Below, in pieces: positions 23,541 to 33,869 of a stretch of DNA of 64,000 nucleotides; the stretch's first letter is position 1, and every line of letters starts with the position of its first letter. The position numbers and the translations under genes are program-made. The notes below the pieces were generated by a model. That model worked only from the letters and a program-made list of their open reading frames with translations. It was not told where the DNA came from and ran no database searches. This stretch comes from Cladopsammia gracilis (Eukaryota; Cnidaria; Anthozoa; Scleractinia; Dendrophylliidae), in NCBI GenBank assembly GCA_022457155.1, contig JAJGOT010000350.1:852217-916216 (forward strand), in the 5' to 3' direction.

Positions 23541-24302
23541 ATGTACCAGTCAAATTCAAGAGCGCCCATCCCCCCCCCACCCCCCCCCCCCCCCCCCCTG
23601 GGCAAACCCCCGGGCATTTGACTTTTTTAAAAATATTGATCAAATGCCCACCATGTGGGCAGTTTATACGGTCAAATGCCCCACCGGACAGGGCTTCACA
23701 GAGCGTCAAATGCCCCACCGTCCGGGCAAGGAGTTTTTAAAGTAACTAGTTAAAGGAATTTTTACAACGTTTCACACCTTTTAATGTAACAATTTATACA
23801 AATTTTTATTTTATACAGTAAGCCCACATTGGACAAGCCTTTTCAAAAACGCAGAGATGCACCAACAAAACAGATAATATAACTGTAAAATTTCCTGTGC
23901 GCTTTCATGGCGACGGAATATTATAAAATATGACTATAAAAAAATGTCTTTACCTTTCGATACGAGCTCGGAAAGTTTCCTGCTAAAACGCCTTTCAGGA
24001 TTTCCTTGTCCGAGCTCCACACTTTAAACAAAGGCATCTGAACTCCAGAATAATGAATATTTATAACGAAAGAGGTCAACCGAGCCAACAGACACAACCA
24101 CGTGGAAACTACCGGAAAAGAATGGTTTACGAAATCCTTTACCTTGCGACCGCTGACCTACGTTTTTGTCGAAGTCAAATGCCCGCCTCGTCGAGCCTCG
24201 TTTCACGTCAAATGCCCTACTATGCGGAGCTAACCACTAGTCATATGCTCGGGGTATGCCCGGGGGGGGGGGGATGGGCGCTCTTGGATTTGACTGGTAC
24301 AT
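23541..24302. mobile_element. TIR element of about 760 bp inserted in DIRS pol
   Basis: Inverted ends GTACCAGTCAAATTCAAGAG / CTCTTGGATTTGACTGGTAC, extending into CGCCCATCC and long C/G runs (23,581-23,598; 24,262-24,273); one mismatch in 29 bp. The interior repeats GTCAAATGCCC at least six times, in both orientations. It splits RNase H from the recombinase region of the DIRS element, so it inserted later. The target duplication is unclear (AT or TA). Confidence 0.75.
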
Positions 24303-24429
24303 AACACGTACGAAATGGATACTTGATACCGCCCCCCTCGGCAATGCACTGTCGCAACTAAGCTTGCGCCCGACTTTAGACCTTTTTCGCATCACGATTA
24401 AATAATCAATTTCCTCAATACGAAGACAC

Positions 24430-24835
24430 CTTGAGCCCATAGAACTAGTTGCTTACAAACAGGATGAAAACGAAACAGCCTATGCGTAGTTTCGCACATA
24501 AAGCGTTATCTGCATATCACTATAAAGAAGCTCAGGCCGGGGACACAACTGTCAACTTCTTATTAGTTTTATCAAACCACATAATCCGGTCTCAGGAAAC
24601 TGGGTCAAGTCCATTCTTGACAATGCGGGCATTGATGTCACGAAATTCTCCGGAAATAGCGCTAGACCCGCAGGTCTTTACTCTCCAAGAAATACTTTTA
24701 AAAGGCCGGCGGCTGGTCTAATGCGCAAACATTTGCTATCTACTATAATAAGCCTATAGAGAGCAACTTTTGTGCAAGCATTTTAGAACATTTTCAGGGT
24801 ACTCCTCCTAGTTTTATATCTGTTTACCCGTAAGT
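24430..24835 (+). pseudogene. DIRS tyrosine recombinase, C-terminal part
   Basis: Scattered over three frames are family-like pieces: KALSAYHYKEAQAGDTTVNF from 24,500, a central WVKSILDNAGIDVTKFSG-like stretch near 24,610, and the catalytic end AGGWSNAQTFAIYYNKPIE near 24,710-24,765. This end contains the GGW box and the Tyr expected to be the nucleophile. DIRS elements insert with such a recombinase instead of a DDE integrase. Frameshifts break the gene. An AATAAA at about 24,892 may be the element's poly(A) signal. Confidence 0.75.
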
Positions 24836-24954
24836 TTGTTCGATAGAAGATACCATTTCGCATGCATGTAACGTATGGCCATCTGTGACCAAATAAAGCT
24901 GTTACCGTTTATACGATTGTACAGCTACTTGTTCGTGTTTCCAGGGCTTTCAAA

Positions 24955-25145
24955 TCTCATGTTACTCCGTAGTGACTCGGACTGATGTCGAGGTAGAATT
25001 CAAAAATTACACGAGACTTACCTAAGTGGATGTTTGATTGGAATTCTTCCTCGTTATCAGTCAGGAACGAAGGAGTTACATGCCCAGCCCTTGCGGTTTT
25101 TCCCTCCCGTAATCCTTCGTTCCTTTTTTCTCCACTTGAAAGTAC
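24955..25145. repeat. DIRS right terminal inverted-repeat cluster
   Basis: CTCATGTTACTCCGTAGTGA is the reverse complement of the left terminus near 16,356. It is followed by an inner inverted pair (ACTGATGTCGAGGTAGAATT against GGAATTCTTCCTCGTTATCA) and by GAACGAAGGAG / CTTCGTTCC. Confidence 0.7.
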
Positions 25146-25479
25146 TGCTTCCAAGATACGTGTAGCTTTCATTTGAATGGTAAAACTTTAGGACATCAAG
25201 AAAACTGAAAGTGATAATCGAGGTCAACGGGATGGGTTAACTTCTCCACTCTCGCGCGCAGACATCACAAATGTCACGCGCTAGATTTGGGAAGCGATAC
25301 TATTAAAAAGATAAAATTCTCGTTTCGTAAGAAGCTAGCCAAGTAGTGAACAATCAGGACGATACAGGTATATTAAAGATTATTGATCTTTATTTGAAGT
25401 GTTATGAAAGGTTTAAAGAAACTATTTAGTTGCCTTTCATGCATGATCAGTTTGCGTTACAATATGTTGCTCCAGGATG
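25146..25479. other. Spacer between DIRS tails, nothing recognised
   Basis: AT-rich DNA without a conserved frame. Confidence 0.4.
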
Positions 25480-25670
25480 CTGGAATCTCGGCGCAGTCGA
25501 ACAGCCTCCTCCTCTTACAGCGCCACTATACAGCTTCCTCTAGCGGACATCCTCAAGGCTGGGGGATGGTCTAACGCTCGAACATTTGCTGAACACTAAT
25601 AAGTCCATTAGTGGCAACCTCGGACAAACCCTATTGAATCATTTTGACTCCGGTGTTCAGGTTGACTAGC
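25480..25670 (+). pseudogene. Second DIRS tyrosine recombinase tail
   Basis: A separate relic reads RTASSSYSATIQLPLADIL and then KAGGWSNARTFAEH, the Arg and GGW parts of the recombinase active site, before a frameshift at the place of the catalytic Tyr. It is similar to, but clearly different from, the piece at 24,710, so it comes from another DIRS copy. Confidence 0.7.
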
Positions 25671-25914
25671 CCTTTTTACCGTTCTTCTTATAATCACCGG
25701 AAATGTAATCGTATCTATACATCGTCTAGATATTCTGAGTTGACAACATATTTGTCACGCCGTTTTTCGTTTGGTTCTATTAAAGTCCAATTGTTGTTGT
25801 TTTATTGGCCGTCCTGTTACGTCTCCTATTATGACTTCGTACCTCACTAATATTTGGTACGTTGCATGACCCTGTACGTTGGAGCTCACAGTACACATGG
25901 TAGAGGGCGGTAAA

Positions 25915-26220
25915 AAGGGCCCATGGTACTCCGTAGTGACTTAGGACTGATGACAGATAGAATTTTACAATTGAACAAGTTCTGTAAGTTGACGTTTGAT
26001 TTGAATTCCATCCTGCCATCAGTCCGGAACGAAGGAGTAACATGCCCTCCCTATTGGCATTTACCCATCCCTTCTCCTTCGTTCCTGTGACCTCCAACAA
26101 GCCCTTTCTTTAAATAATGGCTCAATAAGCTAGCGTGCGTGCTTCTCATGTTACTCCTTCGTTCCCGACTGATGACAGGATAGAATTCAAATCAAACGTC
26201 AACTTACAGGTAAGTCTCGT
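25915..26220. repeat. Second DIRS terminal inverted-repeat cluster
   Basis: Contains CATGGTACTCCGTAGTGACT, the best match to the left terminus, an inner inverted pair around TTTGAATTCC, a GGAACGAAGGAGTAACATG block and its inverse CTCCTTCGTTCC, then CTCATGTTACTCCTTCGTTC at 26,147. The modular inverted blocks resemble the compound termini of DIRS elements. Confidence 0.65.
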
Positions 26221-26266
26221 TTAATTGTTTAGATACTATGATAAGAACACAAGAGTCGAGTAGCAT

Positions 26267-26275
26267 ATTTTTTGA
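26267..26275. repeat. Left 9-bp target-site duplication
   Basis: ATTTTTTGA, identical to 27,949-27,957, bordering the TIR element. Confidence 0.8.
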
Positions 26276-26550
26276 TAACCTGAGTATCAGGCTTTCGGGC
26301 TTTCGGGGTTGAGTATCAGGCTTTCGGGCTTTCGGGGTTCGGGGAGGGGGGAAAGGAAAAAAAGAGAAGGAAAAAGGGGAAGAAAGCCTGACACGAAAGC
26401 TTTCAGACGAGTCTGCCGCCCACTCGTTTCGCATGACGCGTCTCCGAAAACAGTAGCCAATCAAAATTACTTCCGGTCACCCCACTGTCATGTCAACGAA
26501 CTGTCAACTGGCGAGAAATCAGATAAATAAACTCTCACGAAGTTGTATAA

Positions 26551-26778
26551 ATGGCTCCTGAGAAGAATTGTGAAATTTGCTTTGAAAGTTTGCGGTCGAA
26601 ATCCGGGTCGTATGTTTGCACGGTTCCACTATTCTGCGAAACCAACAACAAAGAATTTTCAAGAGCTTTGAGCGGCGGGAAGTCAGTAATACTTGCAGAA
26701 TTGTTACGCAGGAAAGGCAGTAGTATAAAAATAGACAGGCTAAACACGACTCCCGCTCGTCGCAAAAAAGTATTTTAA
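26551..26778 (+). CDS. Unidentified ORF inside the TIR element
   Basis: Seventy-five codons beginning MAPEKNCEICFESLRSKSGS. An early C-X2-C pair (NCEICFE) and a later Cys (VCTVPLFC) hint at a small metal-binding fold, and the C-terminus is basic. I do not recognise the family. It starts 275 bp from the left end of the element and is transcribed inward, toward the helicase ORF. It may be a captured first exon or an element gene. Confidence 0.4.
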   Translation: MAPEKNCEICFESLRSKSGSYVCTVPLFCETNNKEFSRALSGGKSVILAELLRRKGSSIKIDRLNTTPARRKKVF

Positions 26779-27424
26779 AGGCCTAAAGTTTAAAGCTTTC
26801 CCATAAGACTACAGAAGAGAGAATTGCGCCTTGAGATCACAGTTATGAATTTGTCCTCTTCGATGATATTGACCTTTTGATCTTGGCGGATTATATATCT
26901 CTCAAATTGTAGGAGGATTTCATGCTGTCCAGAGCCGTTAGAATTATTTTGTTTCTTTATGCCGTTGTTCGGTGCTAGCTCTATTGGCATACATTGTGGT
27001 TCCTATGGCTCGCTTTTGTTGCAAGATAAATACTTATCGGCTAAAGTTTGTTATCGCTTTGCAAGTGCCAGGATCATTAAATTTCTCAGGCCGTGATTTA
27101 ATGTCTAAAGTCTGCGGTGTGCAAGACTTGTAGAAAGTGTTTCCGGCATCACGAATATAGGCGTAGATCCGAGTCTCAAAAAGCCGTAGTCTACAATTCC
27201 ACTGCAATGAAATCATGAATTCTTGCAATAATTTTTAGCTCCTAAGTTAGTTCTGTAGTTAAGTAGCTAGTGTGTCTCAGTGGAGCTAGGATAAACCTGC
27301 GTTGCTTGTAATAGCGTTTGATTTGGCATCCAACAGATAATCTGCAGCATGGTTGCTGTTTTGTAAATCTCACGGATGCTAGTAAATTCTTTCCTTAAGC
27401 AAGGAATGAACACAATTAAATGTC

Positions 27425-27664
27425 TTAATGCACTGTGCACGTCTTCTGTGTGGCACTTTTCCTGAACCAATACTGGGAAAGCAGCTTCGGAAGCAGCTGA
27501 TAAATTAAGCTTTTTTCGTAGCCAGTTGGCAGAACACCAAGCACATCTTTTCTTTCAACTACGAGGCTTTCAAGACACAATTCTTGTTCACTTTTCAGTA
27601 CAATCCCAGGAAAGAATTGGAGAGCTCCTTCTAGTGCTTCTATAAATTCTTTCTTTTTTTCCAT
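27425..27664 (-). pseudogene. RecQ-like DNA helicase, N-terminal exon fragment
   Basis: Starts MEKKKEFIEALEGALQFFPG and contains LKSEQELCLESLVVERKDVL followed by LGVLPTGYEKSLIYQLLPK. These correspond to motif 0 (a Gln about 20 residues ahead) and Walker A of RecQ/SF2 helicases. Walker A is damaged: the Gly before Lys-Ser is Glu, so ATP binding should be lost. Motifs II-VI are absent from the rest of the element. Coding similarity fades after LLPK, consistent with a captured exon. It lies 285 bp inside the right TIR and faces the 26,551 ORF. Confidence 0.65.
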
Positions 27665-27948
27665 AACACGTTCCGTAAAAGACAGCTCGAGCTAGTGAAT
27701 GATTTTCCACGATCGAATACTTCGAGTTCACAAGATATAAATCGCGAGTATTCATTTCCGGTGTTGTGACGTAAGAGCCTTTTGTATTTCGTCCAATCAG
27801 CGCAACATCCAGATTTCGGATGTTTGACACAAGCCCGTGAATGCTTTTGGGTCAGGCCTTCTTCCCCTTTCTCCCCTCCCCCCCTCCCCCCATTTTTTCC
27901 TTTCTCTCTTTAGCCCCTCTCCCAAAGGAAGGCCTGATACTCAGGTTA

Positions 27949-27957
27949 ATTTTTTGA
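27949..27957. repeat. Right 9-bp target-site duplication
   Basis: ATTTTTTGA, identical to 26,267-26,275. Confidence 0.8.
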
Positions 27958-27961
27958 AAGC

Positions 27962-28260
27962 GAGCGCATGTTTGTGGCCTGACAAAGCGATATATTCCTA
28001 CGTTGATGATTTAGTTAACTACGATTTTAGAGAATGTTAGAAGAGAGAGCAATTTATTTGGCCGTATTTTATCAAAAATTCAAGCTCTCGTTATTTTGTT
28101 ATTCTGAGTTAGAGTGATTCATTTGTAGCGCACGTTTGTGGCCTGACAAAGCCATATATTCATAGCTTGATTTAGTGAACTAAGACTTCAGACAACGTTC
28201 CAAGAGATAGAGAGCAATTTATTTGGCTGTATTTTATCAAAAATTCAAGAGTTCTTGAGA
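27962..28260. repeat. Direct repeat of about 165 bp, two copies
   Basis: GTTTGTGGCCTGACAAAGC at about 27,969 and 28,135, each followed by AGAGAGCAATTTATTTGGC and TATTTTATCAAAAATTCAAG. Non-coding. Confidence 0.75.
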
Positions 28261-30090
28261 CATCCTTTTAACCTAAACCGTTTATCTCAATAAAGGTTAA
28301 TAAACAGGTCGATTTTAATTAAATGCGTCATTAAAAAGAAAGAAATATTTCCAGAATTTCTATATAAAATAAAGTAGATATTTACAAACGAAAGGAAAAG
28401 AAATGTAATTGTGAAATATAGATTTGGGTTATTAGAATTCAGAGTTTTCAAGTTTAGGTATTAGTACAAAACGCGTTTTTAGAAGAAAATATAACAACAT
28501 ATGTTATAATCATGATATTTTTAGAAAATAAGTATTTGATATCAAAGATGAAATCTGAAAACCTAAGGAAAGAAGCGGACGCATTTTGCCTGTTTACACG
28601 ATTGCTGTTTTGAAAAATGCCCTGGCATTCAGTTAGGTAACATTCATACTGTTTAATTCTCTTCTGCATAGCAATGATTTCTGCGGCCTACGATTATGGC
28701 AGTTTTCATATGTTTTAAGGGAACATGAGTTTCACCAATAAACTTATTGTTCGCTGTGGCATGTACGTCATTATAGGTCATTCCCTGTTTTAGTAACAAT
28801 GCACGTTCACTAGCCGGGTTCTCATGTTTCGTGAACTTTGTAATGAAACGTTTATTTATATGTATTTACTGCTAGCATATTAGCAGCATGAAATTCGATG
28901 AAAGTCTTTCTGGCTTTATCTGGATGGGAAATTTGGAAAAAGTATGAATATTCCCTTTATAATTATTATGTCAGATCAACTTGCAATTCCAGTACTAGGC
29001 TTCTGGAAATCGATCGGTCCGGTAGAGATGAATCATCATTCGTGCGCTTGAATTGGCTAACATCCTTTACGATGTGTGCTTAATATTTCCCAATCAGTTG
29101 TAAAAATGAACTGATATTGTTTATAGCATTACGTTCCAAAGAAAGGGAAGAGAGAGTTTAAGGTAAGTAGTAGCATTGTTGCTGTACAGTGTGGAATCCA
29201 TCTTACAACGGGTGCTTGAAAGTGATCAGAAAGAATTTCACAAACGCTGTATGTACATGTGAATAAAAAAGTTTTATTTTATCAAGCGACAATAAGTGTG
29301 TAATCAGTAGAAAATTTCTTCTGATTCTTGTACAGTGTATATTTCAGGATTACATGTACTGATTTTGCCGGTTGGTCTTTAATCTTGGTTTGTAATTTTT
29401 GTTCATTTTAAGGCTCAAACATTTAGGTTTCAGTGACTTTTTAAGGCCTCATCTTGGTTCATTTTGGTCTGTTTTTTTTTGGGCTACGGGGCCTAGTTTT
29501 TAGTTTTCCATATGGATGGTTTAATATATCTGGTATTCCGTCGAACTGTGAAATGGTTTATTTTGCTTCACGATCCATTTATATACAGTAGTATAAAATG
29601 AGACAGGCAAAAGTCGTAAAAAGTATTTTTAAAAAAGCCTTTAGAATAGCTTTCTAAAGTAGGTATACATAAGATCACCCCAGGAATATATGACATGTTG
29701 CTTGATAATATTGGTCCTTGATAATTTCAGCAGGGTTTCATGTTCACAAAAGAACTGATTAGAATTATTTTATCTGTCTATTATCCATGCCTTCATTGTA
29801 ATAGCTCTCCTGATGTATATTAGGGTTTCTTTAATTTGGCTTAGACTCGTTTGTTAGATCGGCTGAAATTTTTATTCTGATCGTTGTGAAAATATTACTG
29901 AGAATCAGAAAATTTCTTAGGCCGTGATTTAGTGTCTATTTTACTAGAGGTTACAGATTGTAATGATAATGCTGCTAGCAGATGCTGGACAGTAAAACGT
30001 AACGGAAACATACAGATTTTGATAATTTCATAAATTTATTTATTGGGTCAATTACCATACCATCATTTTCGAATTACATGCCATTATAAG
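28261..30090. other. Unique AT-rich DNA, no gene recognised
   Basis: No frame with protein-like conservation. A piece near 29,925 (AGGCCGTGATTTA) matches 27,088 inside the TIR element. The captured element interior may therefore share a source with this neighbourhood, but the match is short. Confidence 0.4.
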
Positions 30091-30095
30091 TAGTT

Positions 30096-30334
30096 CTTTG
30101 TGATCCATTGTTCAATCGGCAAACCGGCTGAGCACGTAACAAAGCATAAAAGAACATTGCCTTCCCCGTGAAATGTCACTAAATCGTTCGTGACCTTGAT
30201 GAATGCTCTTTGTGATCCATTACTCAATTGGCAAACTCTGAGCACGTAACAATAAACAACGCTGACAAACTCATAAAAGAACATTGCCTTCCCCGTGAAA
30301 TGTCACTAAATCGTTCGTGACCTTGATGAATGCT
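30096..30334. repeat. Tandem duplication (112-128 bp units)
   Basis: CTTTGTGATCCATT at 30,096 and 30,208. Both units end in ACTAAATCGTTCGTGACCTT then GATGAATGCT, at 30,206 and 30,334. The second unit carries about 16 extra bases. Confidence 0.8.
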
Positions 30335-32223
30335 TCCAGCAACAAATAAGTTTGAATTTGGCATGATACATTTGCAAATAGAAACACTTGGGGTACTTTG
30401 AAATCGAAGGATAGAAGCGAGCATATGGACGGCGAAAGACGCATTCAGAGCCAGGCGCATCTAAGTTATGATGACACCGCTGGACGTACGCTTGCTCAAA
30501 ATCATCGTGACAAACAAAAATCGAGACTGCCGCACAACATAAAGCACAGGAAACCCAAGGAACCACAGGGAAACCAAAGATTAGTGTGCTACTCGCCTGG
30601 GGGCTCGCAGCAAATAGACTTAAATAGTCTATGGCGTGCGAGACTTGTGAGAAAGTGTTTCTTCACTGATGTAGTCTAAGATCCAAGAATTAAAATGCTG
30701 TGCATGTCTTTATTGGAAACAATACTTCTTGAGGTTAATTATTCTGTTGTAGAGTAGTGTCTTGTGTCTTGTGCTTGACAGAACCTTCGCAGAATGTCGC
30801 CTGACCTGAACAACAGGCATTGACATTCAGTTAACTTCACTTTAATTTGCAATGTCTTTTTTTTCTCTGCTGCGTCTCGGTAATTATTTTCCTCTGGCCT
30901 GGTGTCGAAGAATTTAAAACATGTTTCAAAATCGCACAACATTTTTCTAAACTAAAGGATAAGGTTTGCTCTGTAACTATACAGTACATCACAAAAGGAA
31001 AGATCGCATAGCTTGTATATAACACTGACATTTATTGATTACTTAAATTAATGGCTTAAAATTATTAGCTTAAATAGAAACTTAAAAAAAAACTTCTACA
31101 ATGTCTATTTAATATTTCGACGATAAATTATTTTTGTTGAAGATATTGCATGTTACACATAATTTAAACAACCCAGGTTTAGATAAAAATCACTAACGGA
31201 AATGGTCTCTCGGACAGGAACCACCATTTAGTAAAAAGACTGGTGGTCTCTTTATGTACCCCCTCTCGCCCCACCTAAAAAGATGGTGTCTTGTTCTCAT
31301 AGACCCCGTTCTATCAGGAGTAGAAACTGAGAGAAAGATAAAAAATATTCCTGTGCCGTTTTACTAGCAATGCAAGCTTCATGCCGACAGAATATTAAAC
31401 TCTCATCTCTGATTTTTAGGCCAAAAGAAAGGCATCCATTACACTCATTAGATAGGTGGTATGCTGTGTAACCCCCTATCCCTACACAGGGTGGGTCCTC
31501 GTCGAGTATACTTGCTATGATCACTTTCCTAAGAGCCACCATCTGTAAAGTGATGCTGGCATTTTTGCTGCAGCAAATGACAATTGAAAGCTAGTAATTA
31601 ATTGTATGAATGATAACAGTTATAGAAAACTTGCTCAATCTCTGAGCTGGACAACAAATCGAGATTTTGTTACCATGTACATGTGTTTCACTCTGTTAAA
31701 AATGACGAGAATGCCATTATTTTATAAGTGGTGGTGCATGTCTAGGGAAGAACTGAAACAGTAACAACAATATTCCGACATAATATGACAGCACTGCGTG
31801 ACGGGAAAAAACTTACAGGAGATAGCCCAAAGGGCACTTTGATCATACCTAAAGTGATAGGTTCTGAAATGATATGTTGACCGTGTGGTGCACTGAGGTT
31901 TTTACTTATATCTTCCTGAGGCTTGAGCGTATGTTTCTTTGAGAGACGTATTCTTAAACGCTTAGTACCTTTCTTTCTTTGGCCGAATCGAGGATTTTTC
32001 TGAATGCTAACGCATCCTGTTACTACACTCTCGTTTAAAGTTCACGATGGTGCTTTTAAAGGGCCATCTGCACTTACCGTGATGCACCGCGCATTGTTTA
32101 TTATGTTTTGTGGTCACTCAACCGGGACGACTCCGGTGAATGAGCAAGCGACCGTGCTCCCGCGGTGAAAAATTTTGACACGGCTTCTGACCTTTTAGAA
32201 GAAATGTAAACCGAATGCGAAAC
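30335..32223. other. No recognised gene
   Basis: Around 30,630-30,670 a short stretch (GCGAGACTTGTGAGAAAGTG) resembles 27,118-27,150 in the TIR element. Otherwise this is unique AT-rich sequence without conserved frames. Confidence 0.4.
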
Positions 32224-32812
32224 TTAACCCTATTCGGCCTGGGCTTTTTTTGAGTTCCTGAGCCTGGGGGGGGGGGGCACATTGTGCCCCCCTTCGTAAC
32301 TTCAAGAATAATAAGGCTACGACAATGAAACTTTGAGGGTACATAGTACGTCCGAAACTGTCTCCTTTGCGGTCCGCACAATGGAACGATGACGTCATAT
32401 GACGTAGTTATTAAGTAATTAGTTATACGGCCGCCATCTTGGATCCGCCATCTTGGATTTCTGAAATTTTTTAAAACCTCTTAAAAACCGTCCAAATTGA
32501 CTCTAAATTAATCAAAAGCAATAAATAAACGCTGAATGACGTAAAAATATAAAAGTTATACCAATAAACATTGTTTTTCTTCACTCAAAGGTACAAATAT
32601 GCAAATTTCAAAAAAACATGGCTGTCAAAATCTTGTTGCCATGGAAACATCAAGTCACGTGATCAAAAAATTGTCATACAAAATTGTTGCCAGATAAATT
32701 TTAGGAAAAGTCACAAAGTTTGATGGCGTTTGAATACATATTAAAGAAGTTATAAACGTTCAAAGTTAGCGCGGGCACTTTGTGCCCCCCCCCCCAGGCC
32801 GAATAGGGTTAA
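32224..32812. mobile_element. TTAA-flanked MITE (piggyBac/Kolobok type)
   Basis: Perfect 20-bp inverted ends TTAACCCTATTCGGCCTGGG / CCCAGGCCGAATAGGGTTAA, then G/C runs and GGGCACNNTGTGCCC on both sides. The outer TTAA on each side is the target duplication expected of piggyBac or Kolobok transposases. The left arm has about 24 bp of additional sequence. No ORF. It lies directly upstream of an exon-like segment. Confidence 0.85.
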
Positions 32813-32949
32813 TAGATATTCATGAATTAATCCCAAGAAGCAGCCCTGTGACTTACAACTGCTATGGTTCACTTGTGGTGGAGAACAAATTACCTGAAAC
32901 GGAGGAAATTCACGATGAAGCCGACGCACGTGTTGAAATTTCCGTGGTG
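32813..32949 (+). pseudogene. Exon-like fragment next to the MITE
   Basis: An open stretch reads IDIHELIPRSSPVTYNCYGS and then LVVENKLPETEEIHDEADAR, ending at TTCCGTGGTGAGAAA, a good splice donor. The left end is interrupted by the TTAA MITE. The protein is not recognised. It may belong with the cysteine-rich segment that follows, being on the same strand and about 165 bp away. Confidence 0.4.
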
Positions 32950-33114
32950 AGAAATAATCTATTGTTGTTGTTGTTGTTGTTTTTTTTATGAATTCTGGTA
33001 GATTCTGCATGTACCAGTCACATATTACGTAAAACAAAAGGAACAAAGAACGACAATAATACAAATGCAAAACAAGACGAAAAATACAATACCTCACAAA
33101 CAATAGAAGACAAT

Positions 33115-33310
33115 GAGTGGTTCATGGATACCGGTACATGCAGAAAGACCCTGAATTCTGCGTTACCTGCTGTACTTTATGCGGGAACTTTAATCTTATA
33201 ACAGCACGAAGTGCGGGCTGTCCGTGTAGAAATGAAGACATGAAATGTTCGTCACGTTGCGGATGTGGTAAGGGCCGGAAAACTTGCAAGAATGGCAAAA
33301 TTGAGTCAAC
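33115..33310 (+). pseudogene. Cysteine-rich (CXC/TSO1-like) exon fragment
   Basis: Contains EFCVTCCTLCGNF and then GCPCRNEDMKCSSRCGCGKG, i.e. a run of Cys with the spacing C-X-C..K-C-X3-C-X-C seen in tesmin/TSO1-like CXC motifs and in C-terminal tails of some transposon-related proteins. It is preceded by an AG acceptor near 33,112. The exact protein is not identified. CXC motifs bind zinc and DNA; here only one half-motif is seen. Confidence 0.45.
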
Positions 33311-33484
33311 AGAGCGCGAAAATGCGCAGAATTTACCAGTCAGTTCTTTTGATCGTCACAGAGTGGAAATTCAGCAGTCTGTGGAGGAAATCAAGGTGCA
33401 GTCTTGAGTTGATAGATACATAGATATATTAAAATGCAAGCCTCTATAAAATTTATTCAATGCAAGTACTTATTTTTTTTTCAG

Positions 33485-33869
33485 ACGTTTATTATCAGTG
33501 GTCTATCACCCGTGAAAATGGAAAAGCTACTTATCGAACTTCTATCTAACGGAAGAGGCAGTTTGGACTATGCCAAGAATATTGCCAAGGACTACTAAGA
33601 TCCTGATCCAGATGATCCATCAGCTGGAGAGGGAGATTTGCCACAATGGTGTGTATGTGGAAATTGTGTTCCAATGGAGATCCCCCAAGAAAAAAAAATG
33701 CTGCACTATCCAAAAGTGCATCACATCGTACGAGCTATTCCGAAACCTTTTTTTGATAGAAATGTCCTGGAGGTTGCAAATAAAGCTAGATGCGATATGC
33801 GTGCCGATGATCTTGACTTATATAGTTTTCGAAAAGCGTCATATCGCCAATATATTTTGTGGCGATAAT
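33485..33869 (+). pseudogene. P2RX7 intracellular-domain-like fragment, frameshifted
   Basis: After a T-rich AG acceptor (33,472-33,484) a frame reads ISGLSPVKMEKLLIELL, meets TAA at 33,596, and continues DPDPDDPSAGEGDLPQWCVC then GNCVPM. Two further frame changes occur in homopolymers (A run near 33,693, T run near 33,750) before DRNVLEVANKARCDMRADDL and SFRKASYRQYILWR. The C-X-C-G-X-C block and the YRQ(Y/F) block are hallmarks of the P2X7 cytoplasmic-tail domain, which is multicopy and detached from ion channels in cnidarians. Three lesions make this a pseudogene. Confidence 0.7.

Larger units (their letters stand above)
26276..27948. mobile_element. 1,673-bp TIR element with 9-bp TSD (Mutator-like, gene-carrying)
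   Basis: The ends are TAACCTGAGTATCAGGC and its exact inverse, and similarity continues for over 100 bp inside both ends (purine-rich blocks, then GAAGAANGCCTGACNCNAAAGC). The left TIR has an internal 28-30 bp duplication. Identical 9-bp flanks (ATTTTTTGA) show a genuine insertion. Long TIRs plus 9-bp TSDs are typical of Mutator-like elements; hAT and P elements make 8 bp. No transposase is present. Instead two convergent ORFs start about 275-285 bp inside each end, one of them a helicase exon, as in a Pack-MULE. Confidence 0.85.

Noticed and set aside
23440..23740. Proline- and glycine-rich ORFs at the poly-C tract
   Set aside because: Direct translation of homopolymer and MITE termini.
29560..29680. 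TATA and short inverted stretch near 29,580-29,660 as a promoter
   Set aside because: AT-rich chance matches, no associated gene.
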